Assembly: GCA_029204225.1 (NCBI GenBank) | Contig: CM055097.1 | Coordinates: 46,734,218-46,798,217 of the forward strand | Length of the DNA: 64,000 bases | Reading direction: 5' to 3' | Origin: Diphasiastrum complanatum | Taxonomy: Eukaryota; Streptophyta; Lycopodiopsida; Lycopodiales; Lycopodiaceae | Shown here: in pieces, positions 1 through 10,569 of the stretch | Layout of the letters: every line of letters starts with the position of its first letter | Position numbering within the stretch: the first letter of the stretch is position 1 | Program-made: the position numbers and the translations under genes | Notes under the pieces: generated by a model | The model's input: the letters and a program-made list of their open reading frames with translations, nothing else | Database searches by the model: none | What the model was told of the DNA's origin: nothing

Positions 1-520
1 AGCTTTGGGTTTGGGTCAGTCCTCCAAACTAGCAAAAGCAATTCTTAGTCTACCTACCTTTAGGGTCAAGTGCCCTGGATATCGATAGCTCAAATCTACA
101 TACGGATGTTCAGCTTTGAGAGAAGATTCACTCTTGGAGAACAACCTCCAGGAGGAACATGGACTAGAGCCTAGAGGACAGCATATTCTTTGTGATAACA
201 TGGATACTTGAAGTCAACAAAATCAGGCCCAACAAGATATCTAGAGTCCAATGTACCATTTCTCTAATGAATAGATTGTCATAAGTGCAACCAAGGTATC
301 GAAGAGGTCACACTTTGAGCTGGGTATGCTTTCACATTCTGCCTCTGCCTATCCTTGCAGTCTTGTTGTTTCAAACTTTCTTCTGCAAGGATGTTGGGGC
401 AAATGGATAAACAGCTTCCCTTGTCGAGCATTAGCAGTCTGATTTCATATTGAAGATCAGTCCTGTAAAGAGCATACGTAGAAATGTTGAAATACCACTA
501 TGAAGGGGCAAGTGTTTTAA

Positions 521-583
<63 letters not shown>

Positions 584-1002
584 GCACAAATTGGTTTTTC
601 ATCATACAGATGAGTAATCAGTAAGAGCCATTTTGCTGGTCAACCTCTAGATTAAACGAAGAAGATTGTTAGATACTTCCAGCTAGGGTTTCAAACTCCT
701 CTTGGCTGCATGATGCAGTCCAAGAGCATGAAGCTAAACAGCAATCAATCAGCTTCACTCATCATTGAAAGGATTTTTTGCACTCAAAATCATATCAGAA
801 ATTCCTCCAAGAACCTGGTATAAGAACAAGATAATCACCAATAAACACCAGATGTGAAGAAATTAGACCATTCTCGGGGTAATAACTCAAGCTTAGCCAT
901 ATAGTACTACAAAATAGGAAATTTATCTTGAAAGCAATGAGAACAATTTACACGTACAGTTTGACAGGTTAAAAACTGCATCATTGCCATTGACACACTT
1001 TT
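1..1002. other. 3-prime flank of the bL31 gene, no gene seen
   Basis: No convincing coding region. The stretch contains a (GA)n microsatellite at 524-580 and otherwise unremarkable AT-rich sequence. The part next to 1003 is expected to hold the 3-prime UTR of the minus-strand bL31 gene; no clear polyadenylation signal could be assigned. Confidence 0.5.
524..580. repeat. (GA)n microsatellite
   Basis: 57 bp of uninterrupted GA dinucleotides. Confidence 0.97.
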
Positions 1003-2385
1003 CTATTTCTTTCCTCCCTTTTTAGGCCCCTTCTTCTTCTTCTCTATGATAATCTCTCCTCTTGTTAGGACAGGAATCTCAGACATTTTTGCAATGTTAC
1101 CATATCGTTTCTTAAACTTATCGACTCTGTCCGCATCCAGAACAAGAGCCGACTTATTGCCTTGGAAGAAGGGATGGTTTCCAGACCACACATCAACCAC
1201 GTAATTTGGCTGTGTACCCCCGGTTGTCATAACCAGCTCTCCATTGCAGTACACTGTAGCTTTACTGTGAAATTCAGGATGAATATCCTTCTTCAAGCAT
1301 GTCAATCTTGCTTTACCTCTGCTTACCTGTAACACATTGATAATTGTAAGGCATAAGAACCAAAGTTGGATAATCTTGCTTATACTACCTAACAAAAAAG
1401 TGGCATTAAAAAACAGAACTCACGCAAACAATTCTGAAAAAAAAAAAGGCGACATGGACTTTAGGTTAATGTTCAACAATAACCACATTCAGGGCAAAAG
1501 AGAGCTGGCGTCCTTTAACTCCCAAACACAAAGCATCATAACAGATGAGCATAATGAAATGCTACGAGAAGTTATGAATAATTGAAAAAGTTGTCAGATT
1601 TCAACCGAAAGAAATGTAGCACAAACCCTATGCATGCCCCCTCGTATTCGATAGAACACAAACGAAGCTATCCCTCTTCGGCCACCATGATATCCAGTAA
1701 AAGGCACAAATTCAACAACGGATGAACAGCAAAGGGCAAGTGAAAAAACAAAAGGGTGTTGGAAATCACCCTAACCACCATGCAAGCGTGAAAGATATAT
1801 TACTAGCAACTCAGTCAGATTCCTAAAAATAAGCTATCAAAAAGACTCCCACTAATTTGAAAACGAAAAGAACTTATGACACAAACACTAGAATCTGTCA
1901 AACTGTATCAAGTGGAAGATCCGTATCAATCCAAAACTGAGGTGTGCATAAAAGGAGCACTGTCAATTGAGAAGCAAACATGTAAATTTGGCTATTGGCT
2001 GCCTAAACTTCATTTCTACGGACAAGTCCAGTCATATACTAAGCATATTATAATAGAATCCGTAGAAGCTCATGATAAACTCATAGCCGCTTCAAATTCT
2101 GCATTCTTACACTTGCAACGCCGAGAAAGGTGAAAGATGCTGATGGAGGCTAAATCATTGGAATGCAGGATGCAGTAGTAAAGCGAATGAAAGCAGGAAT
2201 AATTGCAGGTGAAACGCAAATGACAACCTGGAGACCGCGACTCCCACCGAAGAAAAAAGACGAAGAGTTTGAATGCACATGAGAAGCAGCAGCAGCACAG
2301 CAAGAGGAATACGACGACGATGATGCATTAGCGAAAGCAGCAGCCAATGCAGATGAGAGACTAGAGCTTACGATACTCATCGCCA

Positions 2386-2386
<1 letters not shown>
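1003..2386 (-). CDS. RPL31: plastid 50S ribosomal protein bL31, nuclear gene with two exons
   Basis: Structural protein of the plastid large ribosomal subunit. I read two exons on the minus strand: 2386-2228 (53 codons) and 1326-1003 (107 codons plus TAG), giving 160 residues. Exon 1 starts at the ATG just inside a GA tract and encodes a Ser/Ala-rich stretch with almost no acidic residues, typical of a chloroplast transit peptide. Exon 2 carries the bL31 core: KKDIHPEF, YCNGELVMTTGGT, VDVWSGNHPFFQG, DADRVDKFKKRYG, then a Lys-rich tail. Splice sites are CAG/GTTGTC and TTACAG/GTAAGC, and both exons are in phase 0. Of the zinc-binding cysteines of the bacterial long form only one remains (SGNHPF stands where CSKCHPF occurs), so it is a zinc-independent type. 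Exon 2 is certain; exon 1 is an inference from phase and composition. Confidence 0.88.
1327..2227 (-). other. intron of the bL31 gene
   Basis: About 0.9 kb between a GT donor at 2227-2226 and an AG acceptor at 1328-1327 on the minus strand. The open frames inside it (for example 1337-1585 and 1876-2133, plus strand) have no recognisable domain and look like chance. Confidence 0.75.

Positions 2387-2387
<1 letters not shown>

Positions 2388-2432
<45 letters not shown>
2388..2432. repeat. (CT)n-(CG)n microsatellite in the 5-prime UTR/promoter of bL31
   Basis: CT repeats at 2388-2420 run into about six CG repeats. On the gene strand this is a GA tract ending directly before the ATG at 2386, a common arrangement in plant 5-prime UTRs and a possible GAGA-factor (BPC) site. 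Confidence 0.9.
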
Positions 2433-2433
<1 letters not shown>

Positions 2434-2436
2434 TCT

Positions 2437-2520
2437 GTGGCCACATATAAAAAAAAAAAAAAACTAGGTACGCAATTTGTGGCCACATATATAAAAAAGA
2501 AAACTAGCTACGCAATTTTG
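2437..2520. repeat. 42-bp tandem duplication upstream of bL31
   Basis: Two copies (2437-2478 and 2479-2520) that both begin gtggccacata, pass through an A-rich run and end in ctacgcaattt or a one-base variant. Confidence 0.85.
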
Positions 2521-2634
2521 TCCCGATTCCACTCAAACAACCATTGTAAAAAGAGATGGGCATATCATTATTAGCAGGTGTGGCAGATTATTGTGTAACT
2601 AGTAACACAATTTTGTCTCGCTAGTATAGGGCGT

Positions 2635-2757
2635 GGAAACGCAAAAGCAGAAGCGAGTCAACTAGGATTATTAACGAATCTAATTAACATGCCATTGGAA
2701 ACGCAGAATGCAACAAAAATTAGGATGATTAATAAATTTGATTGACATGTCATTCCA
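2635..2757. repeat. 62-bp diverged tandem duplication
   Basis: Two diverged units start with ggaaacgca at 2635 and 2697 and share the order (t/c)taggat, ttaa(c/t), cat(g/t)(c/t)catt. Confidence 0.65.
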
Positions 2758-2854
2758 AGCGCAGCTTATAACAAAAACGTGGTAAAGCCAGACAAAGAGC
2801 AACATGAATTGAAGCTACTAAATATTTACAAGCAAATGTTTTTTTGAAGTTTTG

Positions 2855-3286
2855 TCATATGGAGGATCGTCGTTTTAGGTACCAATATTTGCGCGAGCTT
2901 GAAGGGTGACCAGCCAAGTTGTTGCAAAGTTTCATGTTCTGAGATTTGTACATTTTGATATAAAAGTTCTCTAATCTATTTGCAATTGAACGATCTTCGA
3001 CAATTTCTAGTATGTCAACATGGAAGGCATCAAAAAAACTAGAATGTGTCTTGGACAAAAGCATTTTCTTGGGTGGTTTGCGAGTGTGTTCGTGCACACG
3101 CCTATTTAAGTCGGTAGTTTGTTCGATGTAAATCAACTTGCCGACACGTGATGCTATTTTGTATAGTGTGATGTGCTTGTTCGTGGCCTTTTTTAAGGTG
3201 AAGGCGAGGCGTCCTGCAAGAAAGATGTCTTTTTCATTATGAAGTTCTTCGTGGTGAAACAAGATTCGTGTGAAATTGAAGAACAT
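2855..3286 (-). pseudogene. GIY-YIG nuclease-like module, downstream of a PIF1-type helicase
   Basis: The 143-residue open frame contains LYKIASRVGKLIYIEQTTDL followed by NRRVHEHTRKP. This matches the order of a GIY-YIG endonuclease: two short strands (a YKI...LIYI pair in place of canonical GIY..YIG), then T-(D/N)-L-xx-R-xx-(E/Q)H. A later Glu-rich segment (ILEIVEDRSIANRLENFYIKMYKS) fits the helix carrying the metal-binding Glu. It is the last recognisable module of a minus-strand locus whose helicase lies at 4.5-6.1 kb. An upstream splice acceptor (CACGAAG/AACTTC on the minus strand) would make this a terminal exon. The GIY motif itself is degenerate, so catalysis cannot be claimed. Given decay of the neighbouring helicase, I call it a pseudogene or element fragment. 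Confidence 0.55.
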
Positions 3287-3433
3287 AGATTATAGTTTTG
3301 CATGCATACCTCGATGCTGGAAGATGGTGGCTGAGTTGTTTGTTGCGAAATTTGGAGATCCATGGGCTGCTATTTGTCAGTATGCAATGAATGTTTAGGT
3401 GTGCAATAAGTTGCATGCATAACGCAACGTAAT

Positions 3434-4118
3434 TTAGAGTTGTTGCAAATTGCAAACCTGTGAATTAGTCACTGCAACGGTTGGTGTGTCAAGGATCTCT
3501 CTCTCGAGGACTTTCAACACAGTATCAATGGAGATTGGGCCATTAGTGAGGCACACTCTTGTTTTTGAGATGTGCCCAAGCTGTCTGCCAAGATCATTTT
3601 GAATAGCAGTTAACTCTGCACGAGTCATTCCTCTCCAATCAGGAATTGCGATATTATATCCAAAGTACAAATTCCCGATTGCATAATATCCCTTGTCACA
3701 GTGGGCCTCGAAGTGCTGAATAGCAGCTCGATTTGTTTGTATCGAGCTTGGAATTGAAATCGCAAACAGCTTGTAAAAATGCTTTAGAAATCTTGAAAAC
3801 AGAACATGGAAATCATGATATTTTCATAAGATGAAAATGTTAATAACAAACACCATAAAAAAAATGTGCACAAAAAGAAAAGAAATACAAGTTTGTACCT
3901 TCTATAGGATCTCCATGATGTTGATGCACATAAGCTTCTCTAGCATGCTTTTGTGATGTAATAAATGTGCTCGTTGTGTAGCTGCTATGGAAGCCGTTTT
4001 TGTATTCGCTCGGTTCAATCCCACATGCATTCAAGAGAAACATCTGTCGTGTGGAGGGATAAATACGTACCTCATCCAGTTGCTCGGAGGTCACAAGATC
4101 CAGTTGCTCGGAGGTCAC
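3434..4118 (-). pseudogene. middle part of the PIF1/GIY-YIG locus, no known domain
   Basis: Open frames at 3434-3670 and 3840-4118 lie between the helicase and the GIY-YIG module, on the same strand. The first contains YNIAIPDWRGMTRAELTAIQ and ends near a possible donor (TCACAG/GTTTGC); the second ends near a possible donor (GAAG/GTACAA). These sites suggest a multi-exon gene, but I could not make all phases agree, which fits decay. I recognise no family. The assignment to one locus rests on strand, spacing and exon-like boundaries. Confidence 0.35.
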
Positions 4119-4498
4119 AAGTTGTGATGTTCTTGTTTCCTCTTTCAGTTTCCGAAATAGCTATCAAAGAATTTGAGAATATCAATCGTTGTCACAGAAT
4201 AGAAAGCAAAAAAGTTGTGCACATAGTTTTGGAACATTGCATTTACACAAACGAACAAAAAGGAAACAATGTACCTCTTTCGCCTCTGTAATTCCATGTG
4301 CTGCCATGTCGATGACCTATTTTCAAACAAAAGGGAAAAATGGCAAAACATGTGCTTTATGTATGGAACACGGAAAATAAATACTAAAAACAAATTTAAG
4401 AAAGCGCACGCACCTGGTTCAATCCCATGAAAGGCATGACATCGAAGTTGTATTGATAGATGAAAATTACATTGGTGAAATGGTTTCTTGGCTTACAA

Positions 4499-6130
4499 TA
4501 CGTGGCACTGGATCAAAATCGTCAGGAGTCAATTTACGTGTGATGAATATGTGTTCTCGTTTGGTGACTCAGGACAGCATCACATACATTAGGCCTGGAC
4601 TGAATGTTTTTTGAATATCAAGTATGGCGGTGCCATGGATCGTTGTGCCTTGTGATTTATGGGCTGTGATAGCATATGCCAATGTCAGTGGGAAGGTACA
4701 TTTATACTAGGTTTTTGAATCGTATCTAATTTTGCGCATTGTGGATGGAGTGATTTTTATTTTTATACTGGTCGCATCGAGTTTTATCATAATAGAGTCT
4801 ATTTCCTTGTCATTTTTGGACCACATGAAGTCTTTGATTATTCATGTTGCTCCATTCACAACGCCATTTTGAATGTCCAAATTTGAAAGAATCATTATCT
4901 TTGCATTCTTGGCAATTTCTTCTAGTTGGTGGAATGTACGATCTTCAAGCCATGATTTCAAGTCTGTGTTGTCTGCTGCATTTGTTTTCATGGGCACTTT
5001 TGTAATGTCATTTTCTTGAAAGGTTTTTTGCAATGCATATTTGTTATATTTTCTTACATTTTCTTTGTGTGTACATATGATAGTGACATCAGAGTTGATT
5101 ATTTGGAAGAGTTGGTCTTCTGGAACAATTTGTGTGTTTAACGTATTGTCAATCTCTTGAAATGTGGGTTTTCGAAATCTTATCGTGTTCAAAAATGATA
5201 GGTACAAGGTGTGAGATGAATGTCTAATCGAGTGACTCAAATGTAGTTGAGTAGCCATTTTCCAATATGCAGATGTCGAAATGTGACATATTGAGCATAG
5301 ACTTTTTGTTCGATGTCTTCATATTGCTGGCAATTGTGCATGATCACCGACTAATAATAGAATATAATTTTTAAAATGTGCATTGGATGGGGTGGATTTT
5401 ATTTGATTTATTTGATGCACAACAAGCCGTAATGTTTGTGCGGTCATCATGGACATCTCATCGATAATGATATATTCAGCAGCAAGTATTGTTCAGAAAT
5501 GTATGTCAGTTGGCATTAAATTTCGTACGTATAAGCCATTGACAGGGATGGAAAACATGTTGTGCATTGTTGTTGCACATTTGCTAAGTCTTGATGCAGC
5601 GGCACCAGTAGTAGCACAGAGCAACACGGGTCTGTTCAATTTGTCAAGTGAGTACGCTAGATACTTTATGAAATGTGTTTTCCCACTTCCAGGTGTACCC
5701 GAAAGCACAAAAATACCTGAAGTTTTTGATCAAAAGTGAGTAGATATTTTCTTGTTCCATTGTCAACGAGGTATTTCCAAAATATTCAAATTCGTGTACA
5801 ATACCCAATGCATCCTTGGTATCTTTCGCCAAAGATGTGACATTGTCATCTACTTGTTCAGATACAACTTGAAATAGAGAGTCATACAAAAATGATTTGT
5901 GTTGCAATAGAATTTTCACGATCTGTTGTTGCTGCTCATCTTGCAGCATCTATTTATTTGTATAATCCTGAACATGGTATTCAATATCTTTCTCGCTTCG
6001 AATGATATCGCGCAAAATGCATTCCGTGTAATAAGATCCATCTTTGTTGACGGAGCTCAGAAGCTCTCTTTCTTTTCGGAATTCGCATTTTTCCAACAAT
6101 ATAAAAAAAAAATTCCTTCAGTTTGATATG
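4499..6130 (-). pseudogene. PIF1-type (Helitron-related) DNA helicase, decayed
   Basis: Superfamily 1B 5-prime-to-3-prime helicase of the PIF1 family, the type carried by Helitron rolling-circle transposons. Reading down the minus strand: linker with QENIYSLLIKN; Walker A GTPGSGKT (5699-5676); LLCATTGAAASRLS; Walker B YIIIDEMSMMTAQTL (about 5476-5435); then IRFRKPTFQEIDNTL, TIICTHKENVRKYN and NLDIQNGVVNGAT (5258-4842); finally PLTLAYAITAHKSQGTTIHG and the SPGLMYVMLS motif (about 4720-4560). Lesions: a one-base shift in a T5 run near 5712 just before Walker A, an in-frame TGA at 5493-5495 between Walker A and B, and a TGA at 4569-4571 where the family usually has Arg. No Rep/HUH motif was found upstream, so this is either an eroded Helitron or a stand-alone PIF1 lineage. 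An ORF at 6193-6462 on the same strand may be more of its N-terminus. Confidence 0.85.
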
Positions 6131-6469
6131 CTGGATGGTAATTTGTGAATCTGACTATTCTATTGTTTTTGTATAGATAGTATCCTAGCTGATCAATATA
6201 TAGTTCTTTTTGAAGAGATCTTTTCTTTTTTGTCACAATGAATTGATGCCAATAGTTGAAAAAGTAATGTTTTTGAGGACTTCATGCCTATATGTGTAGA
6301 TATCAATTGGATGCAACAGGATTGTGTTGTTGAAACTGACAAATTTGCGACGCATTTCTGGTGGTGAACTATCGATGTATTTAAATCTTGTCTCGTATGT
6401 GTGTTTAGTGCGACAATGTTTTCATTATTTCTTGTGCAAATACTTGATTTCATGCCAAACAATCATAAA

Positions 6470-7199
6470 CTAGAAAAAGCCATCAAGTCTTATGCAAACA
6501 TTTAATTCCACGCCAAAGAATAGTAAAGTACAAGAAAACATCTTATGAAAATCATGTTATCAAAAAGCATCAACTGACCTGAAAAAACACATGCAAATTT
6601 CTGTCTCCTGCTATTATTGCTAGCCCACCAATGCAAAAGGCCACAAAGAAGCAATGTAGTTGCTATGCAAATCTTGGTCAATGTCTTGTTGCCCTGCAAT
6701 TCTGATTACAAAAATACAACATGAAGTGGAATCAATACAAACAATTTATTGCAATCTTTCAGAAATATAAGATTTAAAAACACAGGTGTATTTCCCTGCT
6801 TCAAACCTATACGCTCAGAACAGAAAAAGCAGCAGAATCATTTACATAGTAAAACATCATGATCTAGCAATTTCGTACTTTATTGCAGGAATAATTTCTA
6901 CTGAGTCAGAAAGAACAAAAGTATGAAAAGAAACTTAAGAAAGAACAAAAGTATGAAAAGAAACTTAGTAGTCTTTTGCTACTTAGCCACGGCACTTTAC
7001 ACTATCAAATTGATTGTTGACTACCTGCTTGGAATATAAGTGTTTCAAGAAAGTTTTGAAATTGTCAATCAAAGGAGGACAAGGTATGAATGTTATAAAC
7101 AATGCACAATACAATTCAAGAAAAGCCTATAAAAAGTAAATTTTTTTTCTTCAATGCAGTATATTTTTCTCGTAGTACTTGAAAGGCCGATATATGTAG
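6470..7199. other. AT-rich spacer, no gene seen
   Basis: No domain-bearing frame. One short direct repeat of about 27 bp (agaacaaaagtatgaaaag core) at roughly 6910-6965. It separates the helicase remnant from the ADC-carrying tandem array. Confidence 0.5.
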
Positions 7200-7450
7200 A
7201 TTAAACCTGTGTTAGTTCTGAGCTGAGGCTAATGGCTTATGTAAATTGTCTTAGGCTTCGCTGGATGGCACGCTATGAAGCTCATGTTTAGAATAACAAA
7301 TACAAAAATCACTACCTACCTTTGCTTGTAGCTTGCACATGTACTATCCTACCACACAACAAGCAGCAAGACTGAAATCAAATAAACATTATAAATAACA
7401 GAAATGTTTTTCCACCTTCGTTGGAGTGGGTTCCTCTTCCACATCTGCTC
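7200..7450. repeat. leader repeat, copy 1
   Basis: Nearly identical to 8820-9070. Begins around tgtgttagttctgagctga and includes tggatggcacgctatgaagc. Confidence 0.85.
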
Positions 7451-8101
7451 CCAGAAACCAAAAAAACTGGTCCGATCACAAATTGAAAAGCAGAGAAATG
7501 ACAATAACCAAGCATTCACTTCCGCTGGAGTCTGATTCTCCTGTAGGGTGGCTCCACAGAAATGCAGCATGCAATTTAATGAGTGAATTAGAAGTACATA
7601 ATAAGAAGAAAATCAAGCGGCGACATGTACATGCGATAGAGATGAAGCATCCAAAAACCAACAGGAAAGTGACGGCGCAGACAAAAAGACGCGTGACAAT
7701 GAAAACGGAAAAACACGTGACATCAGAGATTGAAGAGAGGAAATCACGTGACGAGGTGATGGAGCAGACAGAACATCCCGCAAATTATTTTTGAAATATA
7801 GGGGAAAAAAATTGAGATCCACTTCAAGTAGCCACGTGAGCCATTGGGCTTTAAACATGTGGCAACCAGAAAGCAAAAAAACTGGTCTGATCACAAATTG
7901 AAAAGCAGAGAAATGACAATAACCAAGCATTCACTTCTGTTGGAGTCCGATTCTCCTGTAGGGTGGTTCCATAGAAATGCAGCATGTAATTTAATGAGAG
8001 AATCAGAAGTACATAAATAAGAAGAAAATCAAGCGGTGACATGCACACGCGATAGAGATGAAGCATCCGAAAACCAACAGGAAAGTGACGGTGCAGACCA
8101 A

Positions 8102-8560
8102 AAAGCATTGTCAACTGCATGAACGACCTGTTCTTTGTACTCATCATCGTCAAATGTGTAATCAACGGACATAGCAGATGCTAAAGAGTTAGATCTGTCA
8201 CAGTGGATGGCAAGCCCACCACCAATATCAAGGTATTTCATTCCTGCACCAAGCAAAAAAAGCTCACAGAATATATGAGTTGTCTCGATGACTACCTCCG
8301 TTACAATGGATAAAGATGGAATTTGCGATCCAATATGGAACTGGAGCAGCTGGAGAACATCTAACATTCCAACGTCCTTCAAAGTTTGGACAATACTCAA
8401 GATTTCAGATGCGAACAACCCAAATTTGCAAGACATACCTTTATTTATTGAGAATATTTTTCGTTTTGTTGAAGCAGGATTTGAAGTTTCTACTTCATCA
8501 GGTAGAATGCCTTCCACTGTGGGTTATCAACCAACTATTGGCACAGAAATGGGTTCCTTG
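8102..8560 (-). pseudogene. arginine decarboxylase fragment, copy 1
   Basis: Part of the PLP-binding barrel of biosynthetic arginine decarboxylase (arginine to agmatine, first step of a polyamine route in plants). Minus-strand reading: [43 protein letters not shown], then FDDDEYKEQVVHAV. HIGSQIP and the glycine loop DIGGGL are family hallmarks. It covers only about 130 of the roughly 700 residues of a plant ADC, with no start, N-terminal barrel or C-terminal domain. An open frame of 162 codons (8029-8517) runs from the ADC piece into the flanking 415-bp repeat, a chimeric frame with no expected function. The fragment sits inside the tandem array and is flanked by the same truncated unit as copy 2, so it was captured once and then duplicated. 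Confidence 0.88.
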
Positions 8561-8705
8561 CAGCAAAGATTCACTTTTAGGAGAGAAGGCTCTATAATCT
8601 CCATCCAGGCAGGCGGTTTATGTAGCTGTAGACGATTTGACTGGCCCTGCTCTTGCTACAACTATGGGAGAATTCTACTAATGAAGCTGATAGGCAGAGT
8701 CACAA

Positions 8706-8909
8706 CGATCTACGTGGATTGAACATGTGTTAGTTGTAGCATAATGATTTACGTAAATCGTCTTCGGCATCACTGGATTACTACGAAGCTGCTAGGCAAA
8801 ATCACGTCGATATATGTGGATTAGACTTGTGTTAGTTCTGAGCTGAGGCTAATGGCTTACATAAATTGTCTTAAGCATCGCTGGATGGCACGCTATGAAG
8901 CTCATGTTT
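8706..8909. repeat. 102-bp diverged tandem repeat
   Basis: Units start with cgat(c/a)tacgtgga-like sequence at 8706 and 8808, each followed by tgtgttagtt and a (g/c)cat(c/c)(a/g)ctggat block. The second unit continues into the leader copy at 8820. Confidence 0.7.
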
Positions 8910-9070
8910 AGAATAACAAATACAAAAATCACTACCTACCTTTGCATGTAGCTTGCACATGTACTACCCTACCACACAGCAAGCAGCAAGACTAAAATCA
9001 AATAGACATTATAAATAACAAAAATGTTTTTCCACCTTCGTTGGAGTGGGTTCCTCTTCCACATCTGCTC
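8820..9070. repeat. leader repeat, copy 2
   Basis: Copy of 7200-7450 at an offset of 1,620 bp. Confidence 0.85.
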
Positions 9071-10141
9071 CCAGAAACCAAAAAAACTGGTCCGATCACA
9101 AATTGAAAAGCAGAGAAATGACAATAACCAAGCATTCACTTCCGCTGGAGTCTGATTCTCCTATAGGGTGGCTCCACAGAAATGCAGCATGCAATTTAAT
9201 GAGTGAATCAGAAGTACATAATAAGAAGAAAATCAAGCGGCGACATGTACACGCGATAGAGATGAAGCATCCAAAAACCAACAGGAAAGTGACGGCGCAG
9301 ACAAAAAGATGCGTGACAATGAAAACGGAAAAACACGTGACATCAGAGATTGAAGAGAGGAAATCACGTGACGAGGTGATGGAGCAGACAGAACATCCCG
9401 CAAATTATTTTTGAAATATAGGGGAAAAAAATTGAGATCCACTTCAAGTAGCCACGTGAGCCATTGAGCTTTAAACATGTGGCCTCCCAGAAACCAAGAA
9501 AATTGGTCCGATCACAAATTGAAAAGCAAAGAAATGACAATAACCAAGCATTCACTTCCGCTGGAGTCTGATTCTCCTGTAGGGTGGCTCCATAGAAATG
9601 CAACATGTAATTTAATGAGAGAATCAAAAGTATATAAACAAGAAGAAAATCAAGCGGTGACATGTACACGCGATAGAGATGAAGCATCCGAAAACCAACA
9701 GGAAAGTGATGGCGCAGACAAAAAAACATGTGACAATGAAAACGGAAAAACACGTGACATCAGAGATCGAAGAGAGAAAATCACGTGACAAGGTGATGGA
9801 GCAGACAGAATATCCCGCAAACCATTTTTGAAATACAGGGGAAAAAAACTGGGGTCCACTTCAATTAGCCACGTGAGCCATTGAGCTTTAAACATGTGGC
9901 CTCCCAAAAACCAAAAAAACTGGTGCGATCACAAATTGAAAAGCAGAGAAATGACAATAACCAAACATTCACTTCCGCTGGAGTCTGATTCTCCTATGGG
10001 GTGGTTCCACAGAAATGCAGCATGTAATTTAATGAGAGAATTAGAAATACATAAATAGAAGAAAATCAAGCGGCGACATGTACACGCGATAGAGATGAAG
10101 CATCCGAAAACCAACAGGAAAGTGACGACGCAGACAGAAAA

Positions 10142-10560
10142 GCATCGTCAACTACATGAACGGCCTGTTCTTTGTACTCATCATCGTCAAATGTGGAACC
10201 AACGGACATAGCAGATGCTAAAGAGTTAGATCCGTCATAGTGGATGGCAAGCCCACCACCAATATCAAGGTATTTCATTCCTGCACCAAGCAAAAAAAGC
10301 TCACAGAATATATGAGCTATCTCGATGACTGCCTCTGTTACAATGGATAAAGATGGAATCTGCGATCCAATATGGAACTGAAGTAGCTAGAGAACATCTA
10401 ACATTCCAACGTCCTTCAAAGTTTGGACAATACTCAATATTTCAGATGCGAACAACCCAAATTTGCAAGACATACCTTTATTTATTGAGAATATTTTTCG
10501 TTTTGTTCAAGCAAGATTTGAAGTTTCTACTTCATCAGGTAGAATGCCTTCCACTGGGAG
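10142..10560 (-). pseudogene. arginine decarboxylase fragment, copy 2
   Basis: Second copy of the ADC piece, joined to the same truncated 415-bp unit. It keeps GAGMKYLDIGGGLAI, HYDGSNS and FDDDEYKEQAV. An in-frame TAG interrupts it before the FHIGSQIP block (plus-strand ctagagaac at about 10387). In HYDGS it is closer to the functional family than copy 1 (HCDRS), so neither copy is simply the parent of the other. The similarity to copy 1 ends near 10555, where copy 1 continues for about 30 bp more. Confidence 0.85.
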
Positions 10561-10569
10561 ATTCACCTT

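Larger units (their letters stand above)
7200..10560. repeat. complex tandem array: ~415-bp units with two ADC fragments
   Basis: A ~415-bp unit occurs five times: 7451-7863 and 9071-9483 (full), 9484-9902 (full), and 7864-8101 and 9903-10141 (truncated at the same place, each followed by an arginine decarboxylase fragment). A leader of ~250 bp before the first unit (7200-7450) is repeated at 8820-9070. The leader-plus-unit block is duplicated at an offset of exactly 1,620 bp. Unit copies are highly similar, so duplication is recent or homogenised. Each unit contains several cacgtg-type sites (acacgtgac, cacgtgacgag, gccacgtgagcc). No transposase or LTR was found inside the array. It may be the body of a non-autonomous element, possibly a Helitron given the helicase 1.5 kb away, but that link is inference. 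Confidence 0.85.

Noticed and set aside
4499-6130. Helicase as a giant-virus insertion
   Set aside because: PIF1 helicases occur in large DNA viruses, but the neighbours here are introns and plant retroelements, and no viral hallmark gene is visible; a Helitron-like or element origin is simpler.
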